A stretch of DNA of 56,676 nt from Gemmatimonadota bacterium (GCA_947462095.1 CANHNQ010000005.1:1-56676); one strand, 5' to 3'. Shown: positions 1-9,117, counted from the stretch's first letter. A program made the numbers and translations. The notes: generated by a model not told the origin, from the sequence alone.

Positions 1-2843
1 CGGGCATCGCGTCGGCTCTCGAGCTGGGGGCGCCAGTGGGCGAGCCAGCGGGTGGTGGCCGGCGGCAGCGAGTGCAGCGGCCGTCCATCCACACCGTGCG
101 TCCAGAGAATGCGCAGCTCGTCGCCGGCGCCCGGTGCGCGTGCGGTCATCCCTTCGCCGCGCAGCGCGGGTCGCAGCAACCGGCGTTCGATGACGGCCGA
201 TCGCGGGGCTGTGGCCATGCCGTGTGCCGGATAGTCGGAGGCGACGACGGTGGCGGAGTCGTCGTCGTGTTCGCGGGCACGCACGAGGAACGCGGCGTTG
301 CAGCCGCACTTCACGCCAAGCAGCGGGCGTCCGAGGCGGGAGTCACCGAGGGGCGAGCCGGCGCTGCGGAGCCGATCGAAGGCGGCACGCGCGGGCGGGG
401 GGAGCAGGACCCAGGGGGCGGCGGTATCGCCGTCGAGGGTGAGTCGTGCCGAGGGAATCGGGAAGGCGCGTTCGCCGTGCGTGGAGGCGATCGTGACGTG
501 GATGTCCGGTGATGCAGGCGCCGCCGGACTCGTGTCTGCCGCGATGGCGGTATCGCCACGCGGATGCGTGCGGGCCACCAGGAGCGACGGATACGTGGCC
601 GCGTTGAAGAGCGCGGGGGCGTCGCTCCAGTCGCGGATGGCGTGCACGGTGGCGACCTGTGCGATGGTGCGGCGGATACCGCCACCCGACAGGGAGCGCC
701 AGAGTTTGGCCGGCACCAGGAGGGCGAGGGTACCGCCGGGGGCGAGCAGTTCGAGGCTGCGTTCGATGAAGGCCACGGCCAGATCCGGCTGCGACGCGAA
801 GCCCACGCCGGCGCCGGCCCGGGCGGCGCCGGCGTGCCAGGTGGCGGCGCGCATGCTGCGAAACTCGCGGCGCAGCTGTTCGCGCTCGCGTTGGGCGAGG
901 GCGTGCGGTCGCACCCAGGGGGGATTGCCGATGAGCACATCGAAGCCGCCGGCGGCGGCCACGTCGGCGAAGTAGGTGACGAAGCGGAACGGCAATGCGC
1001 CGCCGTCGGCGAGTTTGGCGCGCGCCGTCGAGAGCTCGCGGCCGTGTGCACGTAGCGCGTCGAGACGGGCGACATCGGCGCGACTGGGCGTGCGACGTTG
1101 CCCGAACAAGTCGCGCGCGCGGAGTGTGCTGAGGAGGGCCGCGCGTTCGGCGCGGAGCGCATCGCGCTGCGTGGCGAGGGCGGCCATCGCGCGGTGCCGC
1201 TCTTCGCGCTGGAGGGCGAGGGCGATCGACTGTTTGCGCGGGCCGGTGGCGCGGGTATAGCGCTCACGCAGCGCGGTCAGGGTGCGGGCGCTGGGCGGAG
1301 CGAATCGGAAGTTGCCGCCGGCGAGCGAGTCGCCGACGCGGATGTGATGATCCAGATTGGGCAGCGGCGGCACGCGGGTGCTGTCGGTTTCCGCACATTC
1401 GATGACCACCGACAACCAGAGACGCAGTTCGCAGAGCCAGACCGCGACCGGATTGCGGTCGACGCCGAAGATGCTGTGCGTGAGGAGCTGTCGTCGGATG
1501 TGGTGCACGTCGACGGATGCCGGCGTGGCAGGCAGCGTGGCTGACGCCAGCTGCGTGCGTCGAAGCAGGGTGCTGAGTCGTTCGAGCGTGTGCACCAAAA
1601 ACGCACCCGAGCCGCAGGCCGGGTCGAGAATGCGCAGGCGGTGCAGGGCGTCACTGGTTGCGGGCGCGAGCAGGAGCGGGGCGGTGGAGTCGTCGAGCGC
1701 ATCGGCGGGGAGATCGGGCAGGGCGGTGAAGAGGGCATCGCGAACGACCTGGTCCACGAGGGCGGGTGGCGTGTAGAACGAGCCCGAGCGACGCCGTTCG
1801 TCGGTGGCCATGAGCGATTCGAAGGCGCGCCCCAGCATCTCCGGGTCGACCGCCGCTTCCGACCAGCTGGCGGAGTCTTCGTGCGCGGTGAAGCGATGCC
1901 GGTCGAGCACCGATCCGACGAGATGCGCGATGGCATCATCGCTGAAGCGCAGCGTGCGATGGCGCTTTTCGAGCGGTGTCGGGGAAAACAGCCCGCCGTT
2001 GAGAAACGGCACGGCACCGAACCGACGGGCGGCCGGCGCACGATCGCGCCGCGGAGTGTTCAGCGTGCCGAAGAACAGCGGACGCAACAGGCGCTGATGC
2101 AGCTGACCGCCGGCCTCGAGCTGCGCGGCGGTGTGATGCATCAGGAAGTCGAGACGATGGTCGAGCCATCCCTTGGCTTCCAGAAACGCGAGAAACAGGC
2201 ACCGGCTGGTGCAGAGCAGCGCCAGTTCGCGACGTTCGGCGGGGAGCGCACTCTGTGCTGCGGGGCCGGTGGCATCGGTGGCGAGCGTGGTCACGGCGCG
2301 CTCCAGAATGCCGTAGAAACGATTCGACAGCGCTTCGCGTCGCAGGATGTCGGTGAAGCGCGCATGGCGCAGGAGCGCATCCGGCTCCGACACGGCGGCG
2401 AGGGTGCGCAGGGTGTCGGCGTCGGAGTCGACCACGCGGGTGCGATCGATCCGGAGCGCGGCCACGCGCGGACCGTTGCCATGCGGACACACGGTGGCAA
2501 TACAGAGCGTGCGCCGACGCGCGTCGAGCGTGATCAGGCACCAGTGTCGCGCCGGGGCCTGCTGCAGCATCACGGACGCGAGCCGTTTCGTGAGTTCGCG
2601 TGGATCGGCGGCACCAGCGAGGTCGGTAGGAGGCGCCAGTTCAGCGCACAGCAACCGGAGCGTGCCGGTGCCGCGTATGAGATCAGCGGCGCTTGTCAGG
2701 GCGTCGATGCGCAATCGTTCGCGCCCGTCGGCCTCGAGCGCGGCGGGTGTCGCGGTGAAGCCCAGGGCCTGGGCGATCGGGCGCAGCGACTGGCGGGAGT
2801 CGGCCTGCGCGAGCAGTTGAGCGGCGGCGCGGAGTGTGAGCAC
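1..2843 (-). CDS. Eco57I-type DNA adenine methyltransferase (type IIG/ISP-like), C-terminus outside window
   Basis: About 947 codons are visible; the frame is still open at base 1, so the C-terminal target-recognition part is missing. I start at GTG 2843 because an in-frame TGA lies five codons upstream of it and no other start is available. The large N-terminal region (about residues 1-385) has the 'FLAFLEAKGW' and 'FLNGGLF' stretches usual before the methylase fold in Eco57I/PglX-like proteins. It is followed by GSFYTPP (near 388), the SAM-binding motif DPACGSG (407-413) and the catalytic NPPW motif (640-643) of N6-adenine methylases. I see no clear PD-(D/E)XK nuclease motif in the visible part, so it may be a methylase-only, type IIG or phage-defence enzyme. 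No partner gene lies on the visible side. Family sure; system type unknown. Confidence 0.85.
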   Translation of the reverse strand, partial: MLTLRAAAQLLAQADSRQSLRPIAQALGFTATPAALEADGRERLRIDALTSAADLIRGTGTLRLLCAELAPPTDLAGAADPRELTKRLASVMLQQAPARHWCLITLDARRRTLCIATVCPHGNGPRVAALRIDRTRVVDSDADTLRTLAAVSEPDALLRHARFTDILRREALSNRFYGILERAVTTLATDATGPAAQSALPAERRELALLCTSRCLFLAFLEAKGWLDHRLDFLMHHTAAQLEAGGQLHQRLLRPLFFGTLNTPRRDRAPAARRFGAVPFLNGGLFSPTPLEKRHRTLRFSDDAIAHLVGSVLDRHRFTAHEDSASWSEAAVDPEMLGRAFESLMATDERRRSGSFYTPPALVDQVVRDALFTALPDLPADALDDSTAPLLLAPATSDALHRLRILDPACGSGAFLVHTLERLSTLLRRTQLASATLPATPASVDVHHIRRQLLTHSIFGVDRNPVAVWLCELRLWLSVVIECAETDSTRVPPLPNLDHHIRVGDSLAGGNFRFAPPSARTLTALRERYTRATGPRKQSIALALQREERHRAMAALATQRDALRAERAALLSTLRARDLFGQRRTPSRADVARLDALRAHGRELSTARAKLADGGALPFRFVTYFADVAAAGGFDVLIGNPPWVRPHALAQREREQLRREFRSMRAATWHAGAARAGAGVGFASQPDLAVAFIERSLELLAPGGTLALLVPAKLWRSLSGGGIRRTIAQVATVHAIRDWSDAPALFNAATYPSLLVARTHPRGDTAIAADTSPAAPASPDIHVTIASTHGERAFPIPSARLTLDGDTAAPWVLLPPPARAAFDRLRSAGSPLGDSRLGRPLLGVKCGCNAAFLVRAREHDDDSATVVASDYPAHGMATAPRSAVIERRLLRPALRGEGMTARAPGAGDELRILWTHGVDGRPLHSLPPATTRWLAHWRPQLESRRDA

Positions 2844-2932
2844 GGGCCCACACTGCGATCACGCGCGCGAACGTGTGTCACCCGAAGTGCGCCGGCGGTG
2901 CTTTCGGAGCGCATGGCGGCGGGACGCGGTCC

Positions 2933-2970
2933 GGCACGGTGCGGCACGGTGCGCTCGGCGTGGCTATCTT
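2933..2970 (+). promoter_or_regulatory. adjacent 10-bp direct repeats and a -10-like hexamer ahead of dat
   Basis: GGCACGGTGC occurs twice in direct tandem (2933-2942 and 2943-2952). A -10-like TATCTT follows at 2965-2970, about 64 bases before the dat start codon. The repeats sit where a -35 box or a regulator site would lie. The only other support is position in the 190-base gap between the divergently transcribed methylase and dat. Confidence 0.3.
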
Positions 2971-3033
2971 AGACGCCGTGGGTATCGCCGCCGCGCGCCG
3001 CCCGGCTCCTTCTTCCTCATCGCACGTTTTCCC

Positions 3034-3879
3034 ATGCCCGTCTGCTGGCTTAACGGATCCTTCGTCGCGGAACAGGACGCGCACGTATCCATCTTCGATC
3101 GCGGCCTGCTCTTCGGCGACGGCGTGTACGAAGTCGCGGCGGTGTTGAACGGCACGCTGCTCGATGCCGACCGGCACCTCGTGCGGTTGGCGCGCTCGCT
3201 CGGCGCCATCGGCATCCCGAATACACAGCCGGCGGCCGCGTGGCTGGGCGTGATGCAGCAACTGGCTACCGACAATGGCGTCGATGAGGGACTCGTCTAT
3301 CTGCAGGTCACGCGCGGCGTGGCCGAGCGGGACTTCCCGTTCCCGGTGAACGTGACGCCGACGATGTTCGCGTACGCGCGACCGAAGCTGTTACGTACCG
3401 ATCCGAACGCTTCAGGCGTGCGCCTGCACGTGGTGCCGGACCTGCGCTGGGCGCGCTGCGACATCAAGAGCACCAGCATGCTGGCGCAGGTGCTCGCCAA
3501 GCAAGCGGCGCGCGCCGCTGGCGCGTTCGAAGCGATGATGCACGAGGATGGCCTCGTGACTGAAGGCGGCTCGAGCAACCTGTGGATCGTGAACGACGGC
3601 GTGGTGCAGACGCGTCCGCTGTCGAGCGACATTCTCGCGGGCATCACGCGCGACGTCGTGCTGGAACTTGCGGAGGCCGCCGGCGTGCCGGTCCGCGAAC
3701 GCGCGTTCACCGTAGCGCAGGCGAAGGGCGCCGACGAGTGCTTCATGAGCAGCGCCACGAGCTTCATCCTGCCGGTGACTCGCATCGACGACGACATCGT
3801 GCACGGCGGGACGCCGGGCCCGGTGTCGCAGCGGTTGCGCGCCGCCTATTTCGAGCGCGCCGAACGGCTCACGCGTTAA
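3034..3879 (+). CDS. dat: D-amino-acid (D-alanine) transaminase, class IV PLP enzyme
   Basis: 281 aa, matching the normal family length of about 280. It interconverts D-alanine and 2-oxoglutarate with pyruvate and D-glutamate, feeding peptidoglycan. The PLP lysine is K145 in CDIKSTSML and the conserved glutamate is E177 in LVTEGGSSN; both fall at the numbering usual for Bacillus D-AAT, which supports the ATG at 3034 (MPVCWLNG) over the longer upstream reading frame. It lacks extra N-terminal residues or a signal peptide and is therefore cytoplasmic. A branched-chain aminotransferase of the same fold is the main alternative, but the short N-terminus and motif spacing favour D-AAT. It converges with the glycosyltransferase gene 13 bases downstream. 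Confidence 0.85.
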   Translation: MPVCWLNGSFVAEQDAHVSIFDRGLLFGDGVYEVAAVLNGTLLDADRHLVRLARSLGAIGIPNTQPAAAWLGVMQQLATDNGVDEGLVYLQVTRGVAERDFPFPVNVTPTMFAYARPKLLRTDPNASGVRLHVVPDLRWARCDIKSTSMLAQVLAKQAARAAGAFEAMMHEDGLVTEGGSSNLWIVNDGVVQTRPLSSDILAGITRDVVLELAEAAGVPVRERAFTVAQAKGADECFMSSATSFILPVTRIDDDIVHGGTPGPVSQRLRAAYFERAERLTR

Positions 3880-3892
3880 CGCGCCGCACGCG

Positions 3893-5185
3893 CTACTGCG
3901 ACACGTAGGCGCGGTCTTTCCATCGCACGTGCTTGCCGCGTGCGAGCGCGGACACGCAAATGGCCAGCACGATCGCCCCGCCCAGCGGGGCGAGCAGTGC
4001 GCGGCGGATCGGATCCCCATTCAGCCGGTTCGCCGCCGCAAACGCGGACAGGACGGCCGCGGTGCTGGCGGCGCTCCAGAGTAGGACTGCCGTGCTCGCG
4101 GCGGCCCCCGCGGCCAGTGCGATGAGGCACCACGCCAGCGCCAGGAACGGCATCAGCACGCCCAGCGGAAACGCCAGCAGGAAGAGCGGATACAGCCACT
4201 TCCCCACGGCGCCCCACCACATGGCGTGCCGTCCACCGGCGTACATGTTCTTCCCCCAGCCTTTCATGAGGCTGCCCAGGCCGTCGTACATCCGCGTGCT
4301 GAGCTGCGCGATGCCCAGCGCCAGCGACACGCGATCGCCACGCGCCTGAATCGTCTGCGCCATCATGACGTCTTCCACCACGAACCCGCGTACGGGTTCG
4401 TGACCGCCGATGGCATCGTAGACGCGCCGCGACAGCATGAAGCACTGCCCGTTCGCCACGACGTCGCGTGGATGGGTGGCGCGCTCCATCGCCTCCGCCC
4501 CGCCGTATCGCGTGAGAATGAGGGTGAACACCGACGGCTGCACCGCCCGCTCCCACACCGTCCCCATTTCCTGATGTCCCGCCACCGACAGCAGTTCGGC
4601 CCCTCGGCGCTCGCGCATGCGCACCATGCGCCCTACCAGATCGGGGGCGTGACGAGTATCGGCATCGGTGAAGAGCAGCAGCGATCCGGTGGCGTGGGCC
4701 GCTCCCGACTGACAGGCCCACTGCTTTCCGAACCAGCCGGCGGGAAGATCCGGGGCGTCCACGACCTTCACCCGAGCGTCGTCAGCTGCAGCCGCACGCG
4801 CGAGCGCGCCGGTGCCGTCGGTGGAGTGATCATCGACCACGATGAGCTCGAGGTCGGGCCACGTGGAGGCGCGAATGCTCCGGATGCAGGCCGCGATGTG
4901 CACCGCCTCGTTCCGTGCCGGCAGTACGATGCTGACGCGTGGAACGGGCTCGGCGATGGTCGCGGCCACGTCGATGTCATCGAGACGGGGGGTCGTTTTC
5001 AGGCGCGCTGCCAGAACGAGGGGAGCGCCCACCCACGGCGCGGCGGCCGCGACGGCGGACAGGGCGCCCTGCAGCGACATCGGCGTCAGACCCGGAAAGA
5101 GGCTCAGCATATAGCGCGAAAGCTGGCTGCGTCGCACCGCGAGCGGGAGCGTTGTGGGTGCACCGTGGGCGCATCGTAGGCGCAT
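3893..5185 (-). CDS. GT2 family glycosyltransferase, membrane anchored (HpnB/CrtQ-like)
   Basis: 430 aa. An N-terminal hydrophobic segment is followed by a GT-A domain: VSIVLPARNE, then the nucleotide-binding VVDDHSTDGT, then the metal-binding TDADT. Four hydrophobic segments follow towards the C-terminus (the PLFLLAFPLGVLMPFLALAW region onward). The GWFGKQWAC stretch and the C-terminal membrane block resemble hopene-associated (HpnB) and carotenoid (CrtQ) glycosyltransferases, so a lipid or isoprenoid acceptor is likely, but the substrate cannot be read from sequence. The start is uncertain: ATG 5185 is the longest, while ATG 5110 (MLSLFPG) would remove 25 basic residues. It is divergent from the LD-carboxypeptidase gene, with 57 bases between them. 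Confidence 0.75.
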   Translation of the reverse strand: MRLRCAHGAPTTLPLAVRRSQLSRYMLSLFPGLTPMSLQGALSAVAAAAPWVGAPLVLAARLKTTPRLDDIDVAATIAEPVPRVSIVLPARNEAVHIAACIRSIRASTWPDLELIVVDDHSTDGTGALARAAAADDARVKVVDAPDLPAGWFGKQWACQSGAAHATGSLLLFTDADTRHAPDLVGRMVRMRERRGAELLSVAGHQEMGTVWERAVQPSVFTLILTRYGGAEAMERATHPRDVVANGQCFMLSRRVYDAIGGHEPVRGFVVEDVMMAQTIQARGDRVSLALGIAQLSTRMYDGLGSLMKGWGKNMYAGGRHAMWWGAVGKWLYPLFLLAFPLGVLMPFLALAWCLIALAAGAAASTAVLLWSAASTAAVLSAFAAANRLNGDPIRRALLAPLGGAIVLAICVSALARGKHVRWKDRAYVSQ

Positions 5186-5196
5186 TGTGACGAGAC

Positions 5197-5218
5197 GGGG
5201 GAGTTCCGTTGCTCCCCC
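5197..5218. repeat. perfect 7-bp inverted repeat in divergent promoter region
   Basis: GGGGGAG (5197-5203) and CTCCCCC (5212-5218) are separated by 8 bases. The right arm overlaps the -35 element proposed for the LD-carboxypeptidase promoter, so this may be an operator rather than a terminator; neither side has a U-tract. Confidence 0.45.
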
Positions 5219-5237
5219 GAGTCAAGACCGATACGTT
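5209..5237 (+). promoter_or_regulatory. putative sigma-70-type promoter of the LD-carboxypeptidase gene, apparently leaderless
   Basis: TTGCTC (5209-5214), a 17-base spacer and TACGTT (5232-5237). Initiation would fall at or next to the ATG at 5243, only 5 bases after the -10 element. mntH has the same TTGCTC -35 hexamer and a similar start-proximal -10. Confidence 0.45.
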
Positions 5238-5242
5238 CAGAC

Positions 5243-6226
5243 ATGGTCGCCGATGGTGGTACTTTCGATCTTCCCGAGGGGGATTCCCGCGGGGCACACC
5301 ATGCGTCCGGGCTGCGGATGCCCCGCCCGCTGACGGTCGGCGCGCGGGTCGCGATGATCTCCCCGTCCGGCCCGCTGCAGGGTCCCCACGAGCTCGAGCG
5401 TGCGGTCGCGACGGCCGAGTCGCTCGGTTGGGAGGTACAGGTCGGGCAGCATGCGCTGCGACGGACCGGGTATTTCGCGGGCGACGATGCGCAGCGTGGC
5501 GACGATCTCCTCGACGCGTTGCACGACGACACCATCGATGGCATCTGGTGCCTCCGGGGGGGCTACGGCGCCGCGCGGCTGCTGCCGCGACTCTCGGCGG
5601 AGGTGCTGCAGCGCCATCCGAAGGCGCTGATCGGCTATTCCGACATCACCGCGCTGCATGCCGCGTGGCAGCATGCCGGTCTGGTGAGCTATCACGGCCC
5701 CACCGCGCGTGCTCCCCTCTCCGACTTCTCGCGCGATTCGCTGGTGCGCGCGGTGCAAGACGGGACCGACAGCTGTGGCGAGGCACCCGACGCGCGGGTG
5801 GTGCGTGGTGGCCGCGTCACCGGCCGGCTGGTGGGCGGCAATCTCGCGCTGGTGTCGTCGCTGGTCGGAACGCCGTGGGCGGTGGATTGCCGTGGGGCGA
5901 TTGTGGTGCTCGAGGATGTCGGAGAAGCCACGTACCGGCTCGATCGGATGCTCACGCAGCTGCGCCTCGCCGGCGCGTTCCACGGCTGCGTTGGCGTGGC
6001 CTTCGGACAGTGCACCGATTGTCCGGACACCACCGACGACGGCACGCGAACGATCGAGGCGCTCGTGACTGAGCTGGCCGAGGCGTTGCAGGTCCCCACC
6101 CTGCAAGGCATTCCGGTCGGACATATTTCGGATCAGTGGACGGTGCCGTTCGGGGCCATCGCAACGCTGGATGCCGACGCGCGCTCGTTGTCTGTCCTCC
6201 CCACCGCTGTTTCGCGCTTTCACTGA
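5243..6226 (+). CDS. ldcA: Muramoyltetrapeptide LD-carboxypeptidase, S66 family
   Basis: 327 aa. It would trim the terminal D-alanine from murein tetrapeptides during peptidoglycan recycling. The N-terminal Rossmann-like domain opens with VAMISPSGPL. The serine nucleophile is S133 in GYSDIT; the acidic partner lies in LEDVGE (E224 or E228) and the histidine is H294 in VGHISDQ, the S66 Ser-Glu-His arrangement. No signal peptide is seen, consistent with a cytosolic enzyme. The start could be ATG 5243 or the internal ATG 5318 (MPRPLTVG). The family usually begins near the latter, but a -10-like box 5 bases before 5243 favours the longer form. It heads a tight cluster with rhodanese and NUDIX genes. 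Confidence 0.85.
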   Translation: MVADGGTFDLPEGDSRGAHHASGLRMPRPLTVGARVAMISPSGPLQGPHELERAVATAESLGWEVQVGQHALRRTGYFAGDDAQRGDDLLDALHDDTIDGIWCLRGGYGAARLLPRLSAEVLQRHPKALIGYSDITALHAAWQHAGLVSYHGPTARAPLSDFSRDSLVRAVQDGTDSCGEAPDARVVRGGRVTGRLVGGNLALVSSLVGTPWAVDCRGAIVVLEDVGEATYRLDRMLTQLRLAGAFHGCVGVAFGQCTDCPDTTDDGTRTIEALVTELAEALQVPTLQGIPVGHISDQWTVPFGAIATLDADARSLSVLPTAVSRFH

Positions 6227-6245
6227 CTCATCACCGAGTACGCTC

Positions 6246-6602
6246 ATGAAGACCGCACAGCAACTCATCGCCGAAGCCAAGGCGAGCGTCACCGAAGTGA
6301 CGGCGCGTGAAGTGCAGGACCGTCTGGCCGCCGGCGCGCCGCTGGTGCTCATCGACATCCGCGAGCAGAACGAATGGAATCTTGGACACGCGGCGCCGGC
6401 GGAATACATCGGCCGGGGTGTGCTCGAGAGCCAGATCGAAGCGCGCGTGCCGCGCGACGCGCAGGTCGTGCTGATGTGCGCCAGTGGTAATCGCTCCGCG
6501 CTCTCGGCCCGGACGTTGCAGGAGATGGGCTACACGAACGTGGCATCGATGGCCGGTGGATTCCGCGATTGGGTCGCCTCGGGTGGCACGGTGGCCGACT
6601 GA
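6246..6602 (+). CDS. Single-domain rhodanese (thiosulfate sulfurtransferase)
   Basis: 118 aa, the size of one rhodanese domain with a short N-terminal helix. VLIDIREQNEW is the conserved CH2-type signature, and the active-site loop MCASGNRSA carries the persulfide-forming C78. The loop has the six-residue CxxGxR form typical of GlpE/PspE-like sulfurtransferases. No signal peptide, so cytoplasmic. The start ATG at 6246 lies 19 bases after the LD-carboxypeptidase stop; the longer upstream frame would overlap that gene without need. The physiological sulfur acceptor cannot be inferred. Confidence 0.88.
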   Translation: MKTAQQLIAEAKASVTEVTAREVQDRLAAGAPLVLIDIREQNEWNLGHAAPAEYIGRGVLESQIEARVPRDAQVVLMCASGNRSALSARTLQEMGYTNVASMAGGFRDWVASGGTVAD

Positions 6603-7219
6603 GCGAGTCCGCGCGCGAACAACGCTTGCAGATCGCGCTGCAGCACGCGGACGTGTCGCGGCTTGCGACCCGTCTCGCGAGCCGTGTTGCGATCGATGCC
6701 TCCCCGGTGGCCGAGTCGAGGCTTGCCGCGGTGTCGGCCGTGCTGCGCGTGGTCAACGGGGAGCCCGAGTTGTTGTTCATCAAGCGCGCGGAGCTGGAGC
6801 GCGATCCGTGGAGCGGGCACATGGCATTCCCCGGTGGCCGCCTCGAACCCGGCGACGCCTCGCTCGAAGTCACCGCCCTCCGCGAAACGCAGGAAGAACT
6901 GGCGCTTGATCTCTCGCAGGGGCGCATACTGGGGCGCCTCGACGATCTCGCGCCGCGTAGCCGATCGCTGCCGCCGATGATCATCCGGCCTTTTGTGGCG
7001 ATCGTCGAACCCGACGTAACGTTGACGCCCAGCGATGAAGTGGCGGCCACGTTCTGGGTCCCGCTCGCGCATTTGCTGCACGAAAGCTCGACGGCCGAAC
7101 ATGTCATGGACGTCAGCGGCGTCCGCGCCACGTTTCCGGCCTTCCGCGTGGAGCAGCACATCGTGTGGGGGCTCACCGAACGCATCGTGCGCCAGCTCCT
7201 TGCCCTTGTCAGTCCGTAA
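6569..7219 (+). CDS. NUDIX hydrolase, CoA pyrophosphatase-like
   Basis: About 216 aa if translation begins at TTG 6569. The NUDIX box begins at GGRLEPGDASLEV and ends in RETQEEL, and is preceded by LLFIKRAELERDPWSGHMAFPGG. That is the UPF0035-type arrangement seen in CoA/acyl-CoA diphosphatases (NudL/YeaB-like), so CoA hydrolysis is the best guess. The start is not settled: TTG 6569 overlaps the rhodanese gene by 34 bases, no ATG is available near the N-terminus, and GTG 6652 would leave a protein beginning close to the core fold. The overlap suggests translational coupling with the rhodanese. Confidence 0.8.
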   Translation: MGRLGWHGGRLSESAREQRLQIALQHADVSRLATRLASRVAIDASPVAESRLAAVSAVLRVVNGEPELLFIKRAELERDPWSGHMAFPGGRLEPGDASLEVTALRETQEELALDLSQGRILGRLDDLAPRSRSLPPMIIRPFVAIVEPDVTLTPSDEVAATFWVPLAHLLHESSTAEHVMDVSGVRATFPAFRVEQHIVWGLTERIVRQLLALVSP

Positions 7220-7270
7220 GTCCGTCCGTCGCGCCCCGAACGCGGTTCCGGCCGGCGTTGTACGTCCACG

Positions 7271-9106
7271 ATGGGATTCACCCGCACCTTACCCGAGGGC
7301 ATGACGTTGCCGATGTGTTTCGCGTTCCACCGCTCTGCTCGTACCGTGGCCACGACGGCCCTGCTCGTGGCCGGCAACCTCGTCACCGGCTGCATGCGCC
7401 CCTCGGCCAGTGCCGTGGCGCCGATGTCGGGCAAGCGCGTTGAGAGCGACCGCGGTATGGTGGCCGCGTCGCACCCGGATGCGGCCGCCGCCGGTGCGGC
7501 GATCCTCGCGCAGGGCGGCAATGCCGTCGACGCCTTCGCGGCGACCGCCTTCGCCCTCTCGGTCACCGACGTTTCGCAAACGGGGCTCGGCGGCGGCGGT
7601 GCCATGACCTTTTTCGACGCGAAGACCAAGACCGTCGAGCATCTGTCGTTCTATCCGCGCGCCGGTGAAGACCCGGCGTGGGGACGGGCCGATACGACAC
7701 GTGGCCGTCGTCCGGGCCGCGCCGCCGCGACGCCCGGCATGGTGGCCGGCGTGCTCGAGGCGCAGGCGAAGTGGGGGAAGCTCACGCGGGCCCAGGTGAT
7801 GGCGCCGGCCATCGCCTTGGCGCGCGACGGCTTCATTGTGTCTCCGTTGCTCGCCCGCACCATCGTCGCATCGCGCGACAAGCTGATGGCGGACTCGCTG
7901 GCGGCCGCGCGATTCATGCCGCGCGGTGAGGCGCTGCGCCCCGGCGATCGCCTCGTGCAGCCGGAGCTGGCGGCCACAATGGAGCGTATTGCCGCCGAAG
8001 GGGCCACGGTGTTCTACAACGGTGGCATCGCCGAGCGCCTGTCGGCGAAGGTGAAGGCGCAGGGCGGTTTGATCACCGTGCGCGATATGAACACGTACGT
8101 CGTAACCCCCATGCGCCCGCTGTGCACCATGTGGCGTGGGTACACGCTGCTGGGCGCGCCCCCGCCAATGGGTGGCGCGTCGGTGCTGGAGATGCTGCAG
8201 CTGGCCGATGCCGCCGGCGTCGCCGACGCCGGGTCGTTCACCGAGAATGGGACGGCCGTCGCGAAGCTCGCCGACATCATGCGCCTCGGCGATGCCGACG
8301 CCAGCGAATATCGCGGTGACCCTGCGGTGCAGCGCGTGCCCGCGCACGGGGTGGTCCATCCCGGCTTCGCGCGGCAGCGTGCGGGACTCGTGGGTGGGGC
8401 ACTCCCCGACACGGCACGCGCCGGCAACCCGTGGGCGTTCGACAGCCTCGCGTCGCCGGGGAACTGCGGCACGTTCAATCCGTATCCGGCGTCGACCGCG
8501 CTGCGCACAGGGGCGCGCTCCGGCAGCGCCGGCGGTGCTCCACGCGACACGGCGACGGTTGACGAGGGGCGCAGCTTCACGTCGCATCTGGCCGTGGTGG
8601 ACGGCGACGGCAGTGCGGTGTCGGCCACGACGACCGTTGGCGTGCTGTTCGGCTCGGGCGTGTACACCGATGGCTTCTTTCTGAACTCGTCCGGCAGCAA
8701 CTTCGATGCGAAGACGCGTGGCACGGACCGCTACGCGAATTCCACGATGTCCCCGACACTCATTCTCGACGGCGACAAGGTGCGTCTCGTGGTCGGTGCC
8801 GCCGGCTCGCAGTACATCCAGCCCGCCATCACGCAGGTCACGATTCGCATGCTCGCCTTTGGTGAAGATCCCGCGGTGGCGCTGTCGGCGCCGCGGATCC
8901 ACGCCAGTGACAACACCAAGGAAGTCGAAGTGGAGCCGGGCTTTTCCACGAGCGTGTACCAGGCGCTCGTGTCGCGCGGCTACGCGCCGGCCAGTCGCGT
9001 GCGTGACATCAGCTTCGGCGGTGTCCACGCCGTGTTCATTCGAAAGGACGGCAAGCGGATCGGCGTGGCCGATCCGCGGCGCGACGGCACCGCCGCGGGC
9101 TGGTAG
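7271..9106 (+). CDS. ggt: Gamma-glutamyltransferase, lipoprotein-type
   Basis: 611 aa. It would transfer or hydrolyse gamma-glutamyl groups of glutathione in the periplasm. The N-terminus has a hydrophobic segment ending in the lipobox LVTGC (Cys at about residue 42), so it is probably a lipid-anchored exported protein. The mature part starts with the family stretch MVAASHPDAAAAGAAIL. The autocatalytic cleavage and nucleophile site is T437 in SFTSHLAVVD, where the usual TTH is TSH; downstream FGSGVYTDGFFLN and GAAGSQYIQPAI fit the small subunit. Starts at ATG 7271, 7301 and 7313 are all possible. A strong hairpin follows the stop codon. Family assignment is firm. Confidence 0.88.
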   Translation: MGFTRTLPEGMTLPMCFAFHRSARTVATTALLVAGNLVTGCMRPSASAVAPMSGKRVESDRGMVAASHPDAAAAGAAILAQGGNAVDAFAATAFALSVTDVSQTGLGGGGAMTFFDAKTKTVEHLSFYPRAGEDPAWGRADTTRGRRPGRAAATPGMVAGVLEAQAKWGKLTRAQVMAPAIALARDGFIVSPLLARTIVASRDKLMADSLAAARFMPRGEALRPGDRLVQPELAATMERIAAEGATVFYNGGIAERLSAKVKAQGGLITVRDMNTYVVTPMRPLCTMWRGYTLLGAPPPMGGASVLEMLQLADAAGVADAGSFTENGTAVAKLADIMRLGDADASEYRGDPAVQRVPAHGVVHPGFARQRAGLVGGALPDTARAGNPWAFDSLASPGNCGTFNPYPASTALRTGARSGSAGGAPRDTATVDEGRSFTSHLAVVDGDGSAVSATTTVGVLFGSGVYTDGFFLNSSGSNFDAKTRGTDRYANSTMSPTLILDGDKVRLVVGAAGSQYIQPAITQVTIRMLAFGEDPAVALSAPRIHASDNTKEVEVEPGFSTSVYQALVSRGYAPASRVRDISFGGVHAVFIRKDGKRIGVADPRRDGTAAGW

Positions 9107-9117
9107 GACAGGACCGC

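Noticed and set aside
1590-2972. 460-codon open frame on the plus strand
   Set aside because: Antisense to the methyltransferase; Arg/Gly-rich composition and no domain. The opposite frame carries intact catalytic motifs.
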